DNA of 64,000 bases, taken from positions 275,917 through 339,916 of the forward strand of contig NZ_WEZT01000005.1 in assembly GCF_009863985.1 (NCBI RefSeq), given 5' to 3'. Source of the stretch: Furfurilactobacillus milii. Its GTDB lineage: Bacteria > Bacillota > Bacilli > Lactobacillales > Lactobacillaceae. Below are positions 17,741-26,234 of this stretch, piece after piece (positions within the stretch are counted from its first letter, which is position 1; each line of letters starts with the position of its first letter). The translations under genes were made by a program, and so were the position numbers. The notes under the pieces were generated by a model. That model had not been told where the DNA came from. It searched no databases and saw only the letters and a program-made list of their open reading frames with translations.

Positions 17741-18868
17741 TTAAGCAAAAATTAACGGATCGGACTGAATTTCTAAATCATCACGATTAGCTAAGTACCA
17801 TTGACGAATGAAATCATAGTTCAACAACACTGCCATCAAAGAAATTTGGTTCTTAGGATCCGTCGTGGTGATGACCCACTTAGGTGCTGTCTGCGTGCCA
17901 GCGTCCGCAATACCAAAGACAAGTTCATCTTCTAAGTCAATGATAGCGCCATTGCCTGCGGGGGCATTTTGTAGCATATAATGACTGTCAGCCGAGGCCA
18001 CAAAGAGCTTGTCCACTGTTCCTGCTGGCAATGCTGGATGTTTCGTTTGATACTCCGCATTATTGTCAGTTTCTAACAAGTTATAGTCAGCCGTAAAGTG
18101 ATAGTCACGCTGTAAATCTTTGGCAAACGTAATGAGTGTATCAATAGCAGACATCTTCTTGTCCGCTGGTTGATCAGCTAACGCCACCGCAAATAGGTCA
18201 GTAAATGCTTTGCTGTTGAACCGAATTTGCTGACGTTCCAGGTTCATATAGAACAAGTGGAGACCGGAAGCCTTATCTGTGAAGAAGGCGCCCCCATTGC
18301 GACCACCAACCAAGACAAACTTAAAGTCAGGTTGTGTGCCTAACGCGTCAAACGTAACGCTTAATTCTTCATGATCAGCTGCACTGGTGAGAATTAATCC
18401 TTTTTCTTCGTGAATCTCCAGCAAACGACTCATAAAGAGCAAATAATAGTCAGAAGCCGTGTATTGGTGGGGAAAAGTTACAAACGCGGTATCCATTTTA
18501 AAATCAAATAAATGCGTAGCCGAATCTAACAATTCATCAGTGTCTTGCGTCTCAGTCAGTTGATCCAAATACTTAGTGAACTGAATGCCGTTTTGCAAAC
18601 CATCTTTTATGTTGTTGTTGTAGATTCTAAAACGTTGACTTGGCGTTAACGTATCTACTTTTTTCTCTTTACTGGTGCCAGACTCAGCGTCATTTTTCGT
18701 TGCACTGACAGCTGCAGAATCTGTGGCTACTGCCGAATCAGTCTCGGAAGATTGTTGCTGCTTAGTTGCCGTTGATGCAGTCTGATCAGAATGGACATCA
18801 TTGGCCGTGCTTGCTTCAGTAGATTCAGCACTAGCTGACGTCAAATCTCTTTTATCATCACTTGTCAT
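17741..18868 (-). CDS. conserved-looking protein of unknown function, low-complexity N-terminus
   Basis: I do not recognise a domain. Residues 1-75 are almost entirely Ser, Thr, Ala, Asp, Glu and Gln, so probably disordered. The remaining 300 residues look like a folded soluble alpha/beta protein (TPSQRFRIYNNNIKDGLQNG, FKFVLVGGRNGGAFFTD, YNLLETDNNAEYQT, KWVITTTDPKNQISLMAVLLNYDFIRQWY). No signal peptide or membrane segment is present. Its ATG overlaps the previous gene by 11 nt, and the overlapping region encodes TSDDK in both frames. It sits between the other unknown gene and the dUTPase gene in one apparent transcript. Confidence 0.8.
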   Translation of the reverse strand: MTSDDKRDLTSASAESTEASTANDVHSDQTASTATKQQQSSETDSAVATDSAAVSATKNDAESGTSKEKKVDTLTPSQRFRIYNNNIKDGLQNGIQFTKYLDQLTETQDTDELLDSATHLFDFKMDTAFVTFPHQYTASDYYLLFMSRLLEIHEEKGLILTSAADHEELSVTFDALGTQPDFKFVLVGGRNGGAFFTDKASGLHLFYMNLERQQIRFNSKAFTDLFAVALADQPADKKMSAIDTLITFAKDLQRDYHFTADYNLLETDNNAEYQTKHPALPAGTVDKLFVASADSHYMLQNAPAGNGAIIDLEDELVFGIADAGTQTAPKWVITTTDPKNQISLMAVLLNYDFIRQWYLANRDDLEIQSDPLIFA

Positions 18869-19850
18869 CTGAAGTCACCTCACTAGTTGCTGAATTGCTT
18901 GCGCTCTCTGCGTTAGCAGCAAGTGCACTATCCTGAGAACGAATTTCACTGGATGGCATTTTTTCATCCGGGTCAGCTTGTCCTGCTTCAATTGCCCGAC
19001 CAATTAGATGACTGATATAGTCAACATATAAGCTAGCATTACGATCTTTAAACGTGGCAAAGTCACCAAACACTTTGCGAATCGCTTGCTTTTCGTAGCT
19101 TAGAATCGTGTCTTCCTTAGACAAAACTAACGACTCATCTTCGTTGGCTTTCATCCCTTTATAAGCGTTGTTTGCCTGATCATCCTCGTCAGCGAGCTTG
19201 GTCAACTGATCCAAAATATCTTGACGTTCAGCCTTCGAATGACCGCCGTTAAACAACGTGCGCGATTCCCCAACTTCTTTAAGTTGAGACCGTAATTTTT
19301 CTTTTTGCAAATCTCGTTGTTCTTGGTTCTTGACCAGTTCCTGCAATTCTTGACTTTGCCGAGCAATGTCTTTGATGCGATCCGAATTGTAGTTTTTGCC
19401 TTCTGATTCAAGTGCAAACGACTGTGTCAGTTTTTCATATTCTTCGCTGTCAAAAATGAATTGGGCGTTTAAAACGTCTAATTCACCAAACTGGCGACGA
19501 TCCCACCAGTTCCCAAAGAATACATTGAATTTGCCATTTTCTGGTTCTTCAAAATAAAAGAATGGGTATGTGTGCTTTAAATAAGCAATAAGCGCCGCAC
19601 TCAAATAATGGCTGAGTTCAGGGTGTATATCATCGACCAAACGTGCTAATTGGTTGCCTTCCGTTTGTTTATTGCCCCTAATCAACGTGTTGTAACGTTG
19701 TGGGTCAACTAATTCGTAGACCCGACGATCATTAAAATCATTAATGGCGCCGGTTAATTCATCCAAATAACGTGACTTTTGTCCGAGTTTACCAGACAAC
19801 TCAGGACGTACATTACGTGATCCGACTTTTTTCGTTTGTGGATTATCCAT
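18858..19850 (-). CDS. protein of unknown function with central coiled coil
   Basis: Unrecognised 330-residue soluble protein. It has a folded-looking N-terminal region (about 1-135; AYLKHTYPFFYFEEPENGKF and FFGNWWDRRQFGEL are aromatic-rich), a charged coiled-coil from about 145 to 235 (many Lys/Glu/Gln, LQELVKNQEQRDLQKEKLRS), a helical segment to 295, and a Ser/Ala-rich tail ending VTSDDK. The start codon is ATG 19850. It overlaps the next gene by 11 nt and the two probably act together. The coiled coil can attract an SbcC-like label, but no ATPase motifs exist. Confidence 0.8.
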   Translation of the reverse strand: MDNPQTKKVGSRNVRPELSGKLGQKSRYLDELTGAINDFNDRRVYELVDPQRYNTLIRGNKQTEGNQLARLVDDIHPELSHYLSAALIAYLKHTYPFFYFEEPENGKFNVFFGNWWDRRQFGELDVLNAQFIFDSEEYEKLTQSFALESEGKNYNSDRIKDIARQSQELQELVKNQEQRDLQKEKLRSQLKEVGESRTLFNGGHSKAERQDILDQLTKLADEDDQANNAYKGMKANEDESLVLSKEDTILSYEKQAIRKVFGDFATFKDRNASLYVDYISHLIGRAIEAGQADPDEKMPSSEIRSQDSALAANAESASNSATSEVTSDDK

Positions 19851-19973
19851 GCCGTCTTACCCCTTGTTCACTAAATTCATACACTTATATCGTACACTAC
19901 TGCCATCATGTCGACAATCGCCCCGGCAGTGTTGCAAACGTTTTCTTAACATTTAAATTTAGAATTTTTTAGA

Positions 19974-20042
19974 CAAAAAGCCGTGATGAATATCCGCAGT
20001 CGCATTTCAGCCAAAAAGCGACGCTATTCATCACGGTTAAAT
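19974..20042 (-). terminator. glnA terminator with two-level hairpin
   Basis: CCGTGATGAATA at 19981-19992 pairs perfectly with TATTCATCACGG at 20027-20038 (12 bp), and inside it GTCGC pairs with GCGAC. On the minus strand CTTTTTG follows. It ends glnR-glnA. Confidence 0.7.
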
Positions 20043-20125
20043 GTTTATTTATTTTACTATAACTTGATGACTGACCAACCTAAATTGAAAAGCACATTGC
20101 TGCACCAAGAAACAGCCTTCAAATA

Positions 20126-21466
20126 TTAATATTGTTCCAGATACTGATCACGTTCCCACTTAGTGACAGACTGACGATACGATGCCCATTCCAGCTTTTT
20201 GGCTTCAATAAAGCTTTGGAATAAATGATCGCCTAAAGCTGCCTTCATAACGGGGTCACTTTGCAAGGCTTTCGTGGCATTGTGTAAATTGTCTGGCAAA
20301 TTGCTAATGTGGTTAGTTTCACGCTCTTTTTCGTCCATTGAATAGATGTTGCGATCCACAGAATCGTTCGGTGTCATCCCATTACGAATGCCATCCAAAC
20401 CGGCTTCCAACATCGCAGCTATGGCAAGATATGGATTGGCAGCAGGATCAACTGAACGCAACTCTAAGCGTGTCGAATTGCCACGTGCACTAGGCACACG
20501 AACCAGTGGTGAACGGTTGGAACCTGACCAGGCTACGTAAACTGGGGCTTCGAAACCTGGTACCAGACGTTTGTAAGAGTTCACAATTGGATTTACAACA
20601 GCAGTTAAATTACGGGCATGAGCCAACAGACCACCAAGAAAATGATAAGCGGTTTCGCTGAGTTCCAATTCCCCATCAGCATCGTAAAACGCATTTCCCT
20701 TAGCAGTTGATAATGACATATTCATATGCATGCCTGACCCATTGATCCCTTCAAGTGGCTTGGGCATAAAGGTGGCAAATAGTCCGTACTTTCTCGCAAT
20801 TGTTTTAACGACTAGTTTAAAGGTTTGAATATTGTCGGCCGCCTCCAGTGCATCAGCATACTTAAAGTCGATTTCATGCTGGCCAGGTGCAACTTCATGA
20901 TGGGCAGCTTCGACTTCAAAGCCCATTTTTTCGAGTTCGAGGACAATGTCGCGACGGCAATTCTCACCAAGGTCCATTGGTGCCAAATCAAAATAGCTGC
21001 CCTTGTCATTCAGCTTCAATGTTGGTTCGCCATTTTCATCCATTTTAAACAGGAAGAATTCTGGTTCCGGACCAATGTTGAAAGACGTAAAACCGGCAGC
21101 CTTCATCTCATCAACGACACGAATCAGATTGTTACGAGGATCACCTTCGAATGGTTTTCCATCCGTTGTATAAACTTCACAAATCACTCGGGCTACCCGA
21201 CCATGTTCACTGCCCCACGGAAAAATCATCCACGTCGACAGGTCTGGGTGAAGGTACATATCACTTTCTTCGATTCTAACGAAGCCATCGATGGATGAGC
21301 CATCAAACATTAACTTGTTATCTAATAACTTGCCCAATTGACTCGTCGGCACTTCAACGTTCTTAATTGAACCCATCAGATCAGTAAACATTAATCGTAA
21401 AAATTCCACGTGTTCCGTTTTGACCAATTCGCGAATTTCATCCTTCGTGTATGTCTTCTTTGCCAT
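20126..21466 (-). CDS. glnA: glutamine synthetase type I
   Basis: Dodecameric enzyme making glutamine from glutamate, ammonia and ATP. The 446 residues contain the beta-grasp region and the conserved blocks [60 protein letters not shown] and [22 protein letters not shown]. Shorter ATG 21466 is chosen because homologues begin [11 protein letters not shown] there. The length is that of the Gram-positive GSI-alpha form controlled by feedback and by GlnR rather than by adenylylation. It lies 60 nt after glnR and ends at the terminator at 19974-20042. Confidence 0.97.
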   Translation of the reverse strand: MAKKTYTKDEIRELVKTEHVEFLRLMFTDLMGSIKNVEVPTSQLGKLLDNKLMFDGSSIDGFVRIEESDMYLHPDLSTWMIFPWGSEHGRVARVICEVYTTDGKPFEGDPRNNLIRVVDEMKAAGFTSFNIGPEPEFFLFKMDENGEPTLKLNDKGSYFDLAPMDLGENCRRDIVLELEKMGFEVEAAHHEVAPGQHEIDFKYADALEAADNIQTFKLVVKTIARKYGLFATFMPKPLEGINGSGMHMNMSLSTAKGNAFYDADGELELSETAYHFLGGLLAHARNLTAVVNPIVNSYKRLVPGFEAPVYVAWSGSNRSPLVRVPSARGNSTRLELRSVDPAANPYLAIAAMLEAGLDGIRNGMTPNDSVDRNIYSMDEKERETNHISNLPDNLHNATKALQSDPVMKAALGDHLFQSFIEAKKLEWASYRQSVTKWERDQYLEQY

Positions 21467-21526
21467 GTTCCTGCCTATCCTTTCGACTAACCTCAATTGC
21501 CAACTGTTGTTTCTAAAGAAAAGCGC

Positions 21527-21901
21527 TTATAAGTGTTGTTGAAGACCAGACTGTGGTGGCCGCATCCCTGCTAACTGTTGCATTTCAGCTTCAAGCAAAT
21601 GACGTGCACGTTCGTCTGACAACCGTTTCGATTCCAGTTGTGTAGACTCAACCTGATGTGTCTTTGCATACAAATGGCGCATTGTCGCAAAGTCCATCCC
21701 ACTTGCTAGACCATCCTTCACCTCCAGCAAACGATCCACATCATTCAATGAATAACGCCGACGATTTCCCTCATTCCGTGCTGGATGGACTAACGCCTGT
21801 GTCTCATAATACCGAATCTGTCGTGCTGAAAGGTCAGTCAGCGCCATTACCGTACTCATCGGTAAAATTGCCAATGACCGACGCAACTGTTTTTCCGCCA
21901 T
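21527..21901 (-). CDS. glnR: MerR-family nitrogen regulator GlnR
   Basis: Transcriptional repressor of nitrogen-assimilation genes; in Bacillus and lactic bacteria it senses feedback-inhibited GlnA. The winged helix of the MerR type is clear: VMALTDLSARQIRYYETQALV, then NEGNRRRYSLNDVDRLLEVK (residues 18-62). At 124 residues it has the short C-terminal tail typical of GlnR. The start ATG 21901 has GGGAGG upstream. A perfect GlnR box lies 78 nt before the gene, indicating autoregulation of glnR-glnA. Confidence 0.95.
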   Translation of the reverse strand: MAEKQLRRSLAILPMSTVMALTDLSARQIRYYETQALVHPARNEGNRRRYSLNDVDRLLEVKDGLASGMDFATMRHLYAKTHQVESTQLESKRLSDERARHLLEAEMQQLAGMRPPQSGLQQHL

Positions 21902-21942
21902 CAGTCAGCCTCCCAAAAACTCACAAACATTTGAACAACTGC

Positions 21943-21971
21943 ATCATCCCACCGCAAAGTATTAAAGTCAA
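21943..21971 (-). promoter_or_regulatory. candidate glnR promoter
   Basis: On the minus strand TTGACT (21971-21966), 17 nt, GATGAT (21948-21943). The -35 is good, the -10 matches 4 of 6. The GlnR box ends 7 nt upstream of the -35. Confidence 0.5.
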
Positions 21972-22013
21972 TCTTTCGTGTCATAAGTTCTGACATGAAA
22001 GACTGACTTTAAT
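21961..22013. repeat. 53-nt palindrome around the GlnR box, possible miaA terminator
   Basis: Two 23-nt arms (21961-21983 and 21991-22013) pair with only two exceptions, both of which are G-U compatible in RNA in the minus-strand sense, around a 7-nt loop. miaA ends at 22053 just upstream, so the transcript would fold here; the following T content (GACTTTAATACTTT) is only moderate. Confidence 0.7.
21979..21995. promoter_or_regulatory. GlnR box (operator)
   Basis: TGTCATAAGTTCTGACA matches the GlnR/TnrA consensus TGTNA-N7-TNACA exactly. It is the centre of a larger near-perfect palindrome at 21961-22013. Confidence 0.9.
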
Positions 22014-22052
22014 TTAAAAATAACAAAATTGAGGCATATCATTTCTGTGCAA

Positions 22053-22976
22053 TCAGTTATTTTGGTTTGCCAGCCACACTCGTGTCTGTCTTTCTATAGC
22101 CTCAAGTTTCTCAGGATGCTGGATCAAATCGTACCAGTTAACTGGTAATTGATGACGGAACCAAGTTAATTGCCGTTTGGCATAATGACGAGAGTTTTGT
22201 TTCAATATGCCCACCGCCTGATCTAACGATTCTGTTTTGCGGAAATAGGGAAACAGTTCTTTATAGCCGATACCGCGGCCAGCCTGCAGGTTTTCACCGC
22301 CCTGTTCAAAAAGCCACTGGGCCTCATCCAACAAGCCAGCTTGCAACATCAAATCAACCCGTTTATTAATCCGCTCGTACAATACCGCTCGATCCGTATT
22401 TAAACCAACGATGAACGCGTCATACCGATTCGGATGATCTGTTTGAACCTCAATGGATTTTCCGGTTGTCTCAAAGACTTCTAGTGCCCGGATCACGCGG
22501 CGAACGTTGCCAGCAGGGATCTTGCTAGCGGCAATTTCATCCCGCTGTTTGAGCTGATCCCAAACCCACTGATTGCCATGTTCAACAGCCAGTGTCTGCC
22601 AGTGGTCACGAAATTGCTGATTTGCCGGTGTTCCCAGTTGTAGCCCAGTTAGCAATGCTTGTAAATAAAAGCCGGTCCCGCCAACAATCATTGGCAGATG
22701 ACCGCGCGCAGTGATTTCTGAGATAAGCGTGGCGGCACGTTCAGCAAACATTGCTACCGTGAAAGAATCCTGAACGTCACATTCATTAATCAAAAAGTGT
22801 GGTACCCCTTGGCGTTCTTCAGCAGTCACCTTAGCCGTGCCAATGTCAAGATGACGGTATACCTGCATTGAATCACCGGAAATAATCTCCCCGTTAAATT
22901 TTTTCGCCAGTCTGATGGATAAATCTGTTTTACCCACAGCCGTTGGACCAACAATCATTAATACCTTTGGTTTCAT
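22053..22976 (-). CDS. miaA: tRNA dimethylallyltransferase
   Basis: Transfers the dimethylallyl group to A37 of tRNAs reading UNN codons. The P-loop GPTAVGKTDLS is at residues 10-20, followed by GEIISGDSMQVYRHLDIGTAK and the GGTGFYLQALL motif near 99. 307 residues is the usual length. Its start overlaps the end of the GDPD gene by 4 nt (ATGA), so the two are translationally coupled. Confidence 0.97.
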   Translation of the reverse strand: MKPKVLMIVGPTAVGKTDLSIRLAKKFNGEIISGDSMQVYRHLDIGTAKVTAEERQGVPHFLINECDVQDSFTVAMFAERAATLISEITARGHLPMIVGGTGFYLQALLTGLQLGTPANQQFRDHWQTLAVEHGNQWVWDQLKQRDEIAASKIPAGNVRRVIRALEVFETTGKSIEVQTDHPNRYDAFIVGLNTDRAVLYERINKRVDLMLQAGLLDEAQWLFEQGGENLQAGRGIGYKELFPYFRKTESLDQAVGILKQNSRHYAKRQLTWFRHQLPVNWYDLIQHPEKLEAIERQTRVWLANQNN

Positions 22977-23749
22977 TTTCTATTTTCCTTTGATTCACAT
23001 TTTGGAAATTCACTTGTTGAATAAACTGATCGTAACATTTGGGCAAGCTCAAGTTCATCGGTAATAACGGCGGCCACACCTAGCTGGAAACATTTTTTGA
23101 GCACTGATGATTGATTAACCGTCCAAACTCTAACGATGGCCCGATTATTGAAAATCCATCTCTTATCCATAAACAACCACCACCACTTAAGGTGCACACT
23201 GGTTACTGACACGCCACGATGAGCAAGTCGTACAGCTGACATTGGCCAACGCGTGAGTAGCGCCGTTTCAACGACAGGTAAGGCATGATGGAAAACTGCC
23301 AGTAACTGGTGGCTAAAACTAGACACCACTATGGCCGACAGTAACGTCGGAAAACTGGCTAACACGTCGGCTAAATGTTGTGCCACCAATACACTGCCAT
23401 TTTTTGGGACCTTAATTTCTAAATTGAGAACACCCTGAAAAGCTTGTTTTTCTAAATAATCCAAGAGTTCGACCAGTGTCGGTATTCTGATGTCAGATTT
23501 ATGGCCATAAAACCGCCAGCCTGCGTCTAACTGTTGAATTGTCGTCAACCGTAGGCGACTAATTTCACCAGTGCCATTTGTTGTCCGATCGACACGGCTG
23601 TCATGACACAAAACTAGCTCGTGATCTGCTGTTTCCTGAACATCAGTTTCGAGGCCATCAGCATCACAGCTCAAGGCTGCTTTAAACGCAGCCATTGTAT
23701 TTTCAGGACGTTGACGGGCAAGACCGCGATGAGCGATAATCAGTGTCAC
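22973..23749 (-). CDS. glycerophosphodiester phosphodiesterase
   Basis: Hydrolyses glycerophosphodiesters to glycerol 3-phosphate and an alcohol. The TIM-barrel starts IAHRGLARQRPENTMAAF (catalytic His7), then DGLETDVQETADHELVLCHD with the metal ligands and general acid His near 48. It lacks a signal peptide, so acts in the cytoplasm. 258 residues is usual. The C-terminal part (HLKWWWLFMDKRWIF) is hydrophobic but the VWTVNQ and GVAAVITDELEL segments of the family are intact. It heads the GDPD-miaA unit, divergent from the DUF3042 gene. Confidence 0.92.
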   Translation of the reverse strand: MTLIIAHRGLARQRPENTMAAFKAALSCDADGLETDVQETADHELVLCHDSRVDRTTNGTGEISRLRLTTIQQLDAGWRFYGHKSDIRIPTLVELLDYLEKQAFQGVLNLEIKVPKNGSVLVAQHLADVLASFPTLLSAIVVSSFSHQLLAVFHHALPVVETALLTRWPMSAVRLAHRGVSVTSVHLKWWWLFMDKRWIFNNRAIVRVWTVNQSSVLKKCFQLGVAAVITDELELAQMLRSVYSTSEFPKCESKENRK

Positions 23750-23854
23750 CGAAATGTACCCCCTTTCACTGGACGTTACGGTTAAAAAAAGACATAATAA
23801 ACGTGTAGTTTAAATCGCATCTTGATTATTATAAAAAATTGAGGAGGTCAAACC

Positions 23855-24031
23855 ATGAAGAAATTTACACAAGGATTTTTATTAGGCACATTAGCAACTA
23901 TTGGTGCTGTAGCCGCTGGTGTTTTTTCATTCCACAAAACCGTTGTTTCACCCATTGAGGACGAAGAACAACGCGTGGATGACAATCGTCGACGGGCTGT
24001 CCGTAAATCCCGTTCATCTCACCTCAACTAG
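23855..24031 (+). CDS. DUF3042 family small protein, 58 aa
   Basis: A short gene with a GAGGAGG ribosome binding site and ATG 23855. The 58-residue product begins MKKFTQGFLLGTLATIGAVA, one hydrophobic segment near residues 7-24, then a Lys/Glu/Arg-rich tail with VVSPIEDEEQ and DDNRRRAVRKS. This is the layout of DUF3042, a small membrane-associated protein restricted to Lactobacillales and of unknown function. It is divergent from GDPD-miaA and ends at a strong terminator. Confidence 0.9.
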   Translation: MKKFTQGFLLGTLATIGAVAAGVFSFHKTVVSPIEDEEQRVDDNRRRAVRKSRSSHLN

Positions 24032-24061
24032 TAGTTTCGCATATTCCAATTTATTTTACAC

Positions 24062-24118
24062 AAAAAATCGGTATCCATCATGCATTCGTTTGAATTCATG
24101 ATGGATACCGATTTTTTA
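24062..24118. terminator. bidirectional terminator
   Basis: AAAAAATCGGTATCCATCATG pairs with CATGATGGATACCGATTTTTT around about 14 nt. It separates the DUF3042 gene from the converging rhodanese gene. Confidence 0.85.
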
Positions 24119-24138
24119 ATAACTTCAAAACACCAAAT

Positions 24139-24567
24139 CTAATACTTACTAGCTTTCGTTTTACCTTCCCAGTGGCCATAGCCATCCGTCAAGATAAAAA
24201 TCTGTTTGTAACCATTGCGAGCCAAACGAAGGGCTGCCCGTGTGCTCAATGCCTTACCTTCATCGTAAAGATAAACTGGTAAGTCATCACGAATTTCTTT
24301 ATAACGTTGACTGAAGGTTGAATAGGGCACACTGCGAGCGCCAAGAATGTGGCCAGAATCAAAGTCCTTTTTTTCACGAACATCGATAATTTGCGCCTTA
24401 CGCATTCCTGCCTGAAATTCTTCCTGTGTTAACAACGTTGAAACTTGCCGACGTTTAATAACTAGATAAACACGCCATCCAATCCAACCGAACACAATTA
24501 ACAGGCCAACAACGTCAAAAATAATTTCTCCTACAGAAGCAGCAACTAACACGAACAATCCCTCCAT
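24139..24567 (-). CDS. membrane-anchored rhodanese-like domain protein (YqhL/YibN type)
   Basis: 142 residues: one N-terminal membrane segment (about 10-33) and a cytoplasmic rhodanese domain (about 45-138; IIDVREKKDFDSGHILGARSVPY, then GYKQIFILTDGYGHWEG). The active-loop position normally holding the catalytic cysteine reads YLYDEGKALS, so Cys is replaced by Asp and sulfur transfer is not expected; I recall that lactobacillal relatives share this feature. It ends the yqgN-gluP-yqgQ-rhodanese run. Confidence 0.85.
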   Translation of the reverse strand: MEGLFVLVAASVGEIIFDVVGLLIVFGWIGWRVYLVIKRRQVSTLLTQEEFQAGMRKAQIIDVREKKDFDSGHILGARSVPYSTFSQRYKEIRDDLPVYLYDEGKALSTRAALRLARNGYKQIFILTDGYGHWEGKTKASKY

Positions 24568-24613
24568 CTTCTAAACTCAATACTCACATTGTACACATTT
24601 GTTCAAACAGTGC

Positions 24614-24856
24614 CTAGTGCTCATTAGTCTTTTTTGATTTTTGCTCTTCAATCCGGTGTTCATGTGTCAACACCACTTTCGCTTGTAGCCACGTTGGTTT
24701 GTCAATGGCGTTCATCCGGTACAAATTATCCAGCTCCAGTGCCATGACTTCAATATCCCACATTCGCTTACCCACATAGACATAGATGCCGAATGCTTTT
24801 AACACCTGCTGAACATCGTACAACGTGCGTAATGATTTCGGATTGTCCCGATACAT
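24614..24856 (-). CDS. yqgQ: YqgQ family (DUF910) protein
   Basis: 80-residue helical protein with the family pattern TLYDVQQVLKAFGIYVYVGK, DIEVMALELDNLY and WLQAKVVLTHEHR. The Bacillus subtilis YqgQ structure is known and binds single-stranded nucleic acid in vitro, but its cellular role is not. It lies between gluP and the rhodanese gene, the same order as in B. subtilis; glucokinase, which follows yqgQ there, is missing. It has a C-terminal Lys/Glu-rich tail. Confidence 0.88.
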   Translation of the reverse strand: MYRDNPKSLRTLYDVQQVLKAFGIYVYVGKRMWDIEVMALELDNLYRMNAIDKPTWLQAKVVLTHEHRIEEQKSKKTNEH

Positions 24857-24895
24857 AAATTTTGCCTCACTTTTGACGATTTCAACTCATCCAGA

Positions 24896-25591
24896 TTAAA
24901 ACAAACGAATGAGTCCAAAGTTTGCAACAACTACACCAATTAGGCCGACCACACGCAGCCAGCGTGAAACGGCTGGATTGTTATAACGCTTTGGGACACT
25001 CAGCAAGAAGGCCACGGCAATTCCGCCAATCAACCCACCAATGTGCCCCCAGATATCAATACCAACGGCAAAGATATCAAACACCAAGTTAACGACCACT
25101 AAGATTGAGAATTGCCGAGCAATTGCATGAATCGCGGGATTATTTTGTTCAATGACGTCTAATGCAATAAACGCACCAAAAAGACCAAAAATGGCTGTAC
25201 TAGCACCTGCAGACAATCCTTCCGGATGAAAGAACATGCTCCAAACATTACCGGTAAAACCACTGACCAAGTAAATGACCAACGTCCGCCAATGACCAAA
25301 CGTCATCTCCACATAACGACCCAAAAAATAAAGCGTAATCATGTTCAGCGCAATATGCTCAAACGTGACGTGAATAAACATTGGTGTAATTAACCGCCAC
25401 CATTCGCCAGCTTGAACTGCGGTTCCAGACAATGCGCCTGATTGATCCAGCGATTGAACAGAAAATGGGCTCGCTAATGAAATGCCCTGAATGCCAAATT
25501 CAAACAGCATCCACAAAAAAACGAGTACATTGATGATAATTAGTCCGACTGTTACTGGTGACCCTCGCCGTATGCGTTGCCAAACGTTCAT
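24896..25591 (-). CDS. gluP: rhomboid-family intramembrane serine protease GluP
   Basis: Membrane protease cutting within or near membrane helices. Seven hydrophobic segments span the 231 residues. The catalytic dyad is visible as Ser in SAGASTAIFGLFG (near 130) and His in GHIGGLIGGI (near 183); FIHVTFEHIALNM is also conserved. It lacks the long soluble N-terminal domain of B. subtilis GluP. Its ATG overlaps the last base of the upstream gene's stop (TAATG). Confidence 0.93.
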   Translation of the reverse strand: MNVWQRIRRGSPVTVGLIIINVLVFLWMLFEFGIQGISLASPFSVQSLDQSGALSGTAVQAGEWWRLITPMFIHVTFEHIALNMITLYFLGRYVEMTFGHWRTLVIYLVSGFTGNVWSMFFHPEGLSAGASTAIFGLFGAFIALDVIEQNNPAIHAIARQFSILVVVNLVFDIFAVGIDIWGHIGGLIGGIAVAFLLSVPKRYNNPAVSRWLRVVGLIGVVVANFGLIRLF

Positions 25592-26145
25592 TAATCTGCC
25601 TCCTTGAGTGAAATGATTTGTTTTATCTTTATATCAAAAGAATCGGCTGTCCACGTCCGTTTACGAAAACGTTGTGGTGACAGAGCTAAACTGACTGTTT
25701 CACCCTTAAACACAGCTAAATAACGATCATAATAGCCAGCCCCAAAACCGATGCGACTACCATCATCAGCAAAGGCAACGCCAGGCACAACGATTAAGTC
25801 CATCTGATTAGGGTCAATGCTCTGACCGCCAACAGGCTCCTGAATGCCAAATGTAGACGCCTCAAAAGAAACACCAGTCCCTAACGTAATGAACGTCATC
25901 TGACGATGTGGGCGTGTTTTGGGCACACTAACCTGTTTGCCAGCTGCCAACGCCTGAGCAATTAACGGACGCGTATCTAACTCGACTGCTGCACTCATGG
26001 TTAAGCCGATTGATTTAGCATCTTGCCAAATTGAACTTCCAACCAGCCCATCGATGAGTTGTTGGCTTTCAGCCGCCTTATCCGCCGGCGCCATTCTTTC
26101 CAATGCATTAATTACGTTTTTTCTGATTGCATCTTTTGTTTGCAT
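25591..26145 (-). CDS. 5-formyltetrahydrofolate cyclo-ligase
   Basis: ATP-dependent enzyme (methenyltetrahydrofolate synthetase, YqgN) that recycles 5-formyl-THF. The C-terminal signature RIGFGAGYYDRYLA and the DLIVVPGVAF segment are typical. ATG 26145 is preferred over the adjacent ATG 26148 because it gives 5 nt spacing from GGAGGT. The 184-residue product is normal in length. It precedes gluP and yqgQ as in B. subtilis, and follows the rpmG terminator. Confidence 0.93.
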   Translation of the reverse strand: MQTKDAIRKNVINALERMAPADKAAESQQLIDGLVGSSIWQDAKSIGLTMSAAVELDTRPLIAQALAAGKQVSVPKTRPHRQMTFITLGTGVSFEASTFGIQEPVGGQSIDPNQMDLIVVPGVAFADDGSRIGFGAGYYDRYLAVFKGETVSLALSPQRFRKRTWTADSFDIKIKQIISLKEAD

Positions 26146-26194
26146 CATGCACCTCCATCAGCGGATAATGATTGCGATTATTTTCTATTGAAAA

Positions 26195-26225
26195 CAAAAA
26201 AGCGCCCGAGGAAATCCCAGGCGCT
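26195..26225 (-). terminator. rpmG terminator
   Basis: On the minus strand AGCGCC pairs with GGGCGCT across a short stem-loop, followed by six T. It lies 9 nt after the rpmG stop. Confidence 0.8.
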
Positions 26226-26234
26226 AATTAGTCA

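Noticed and set aside
18858..19850. SbcC-like exonuclease label for the coiled-coil protein
   Set aside because: No Walker A or B motif is present and the length is far too short; coiled-coil content alone is not evidence.
21527..21901. A second MerR-type activator rather than GlnR
   Set aside because: Its place directly before glnA and the exact GlnR box upstream make GlnR far more likely.
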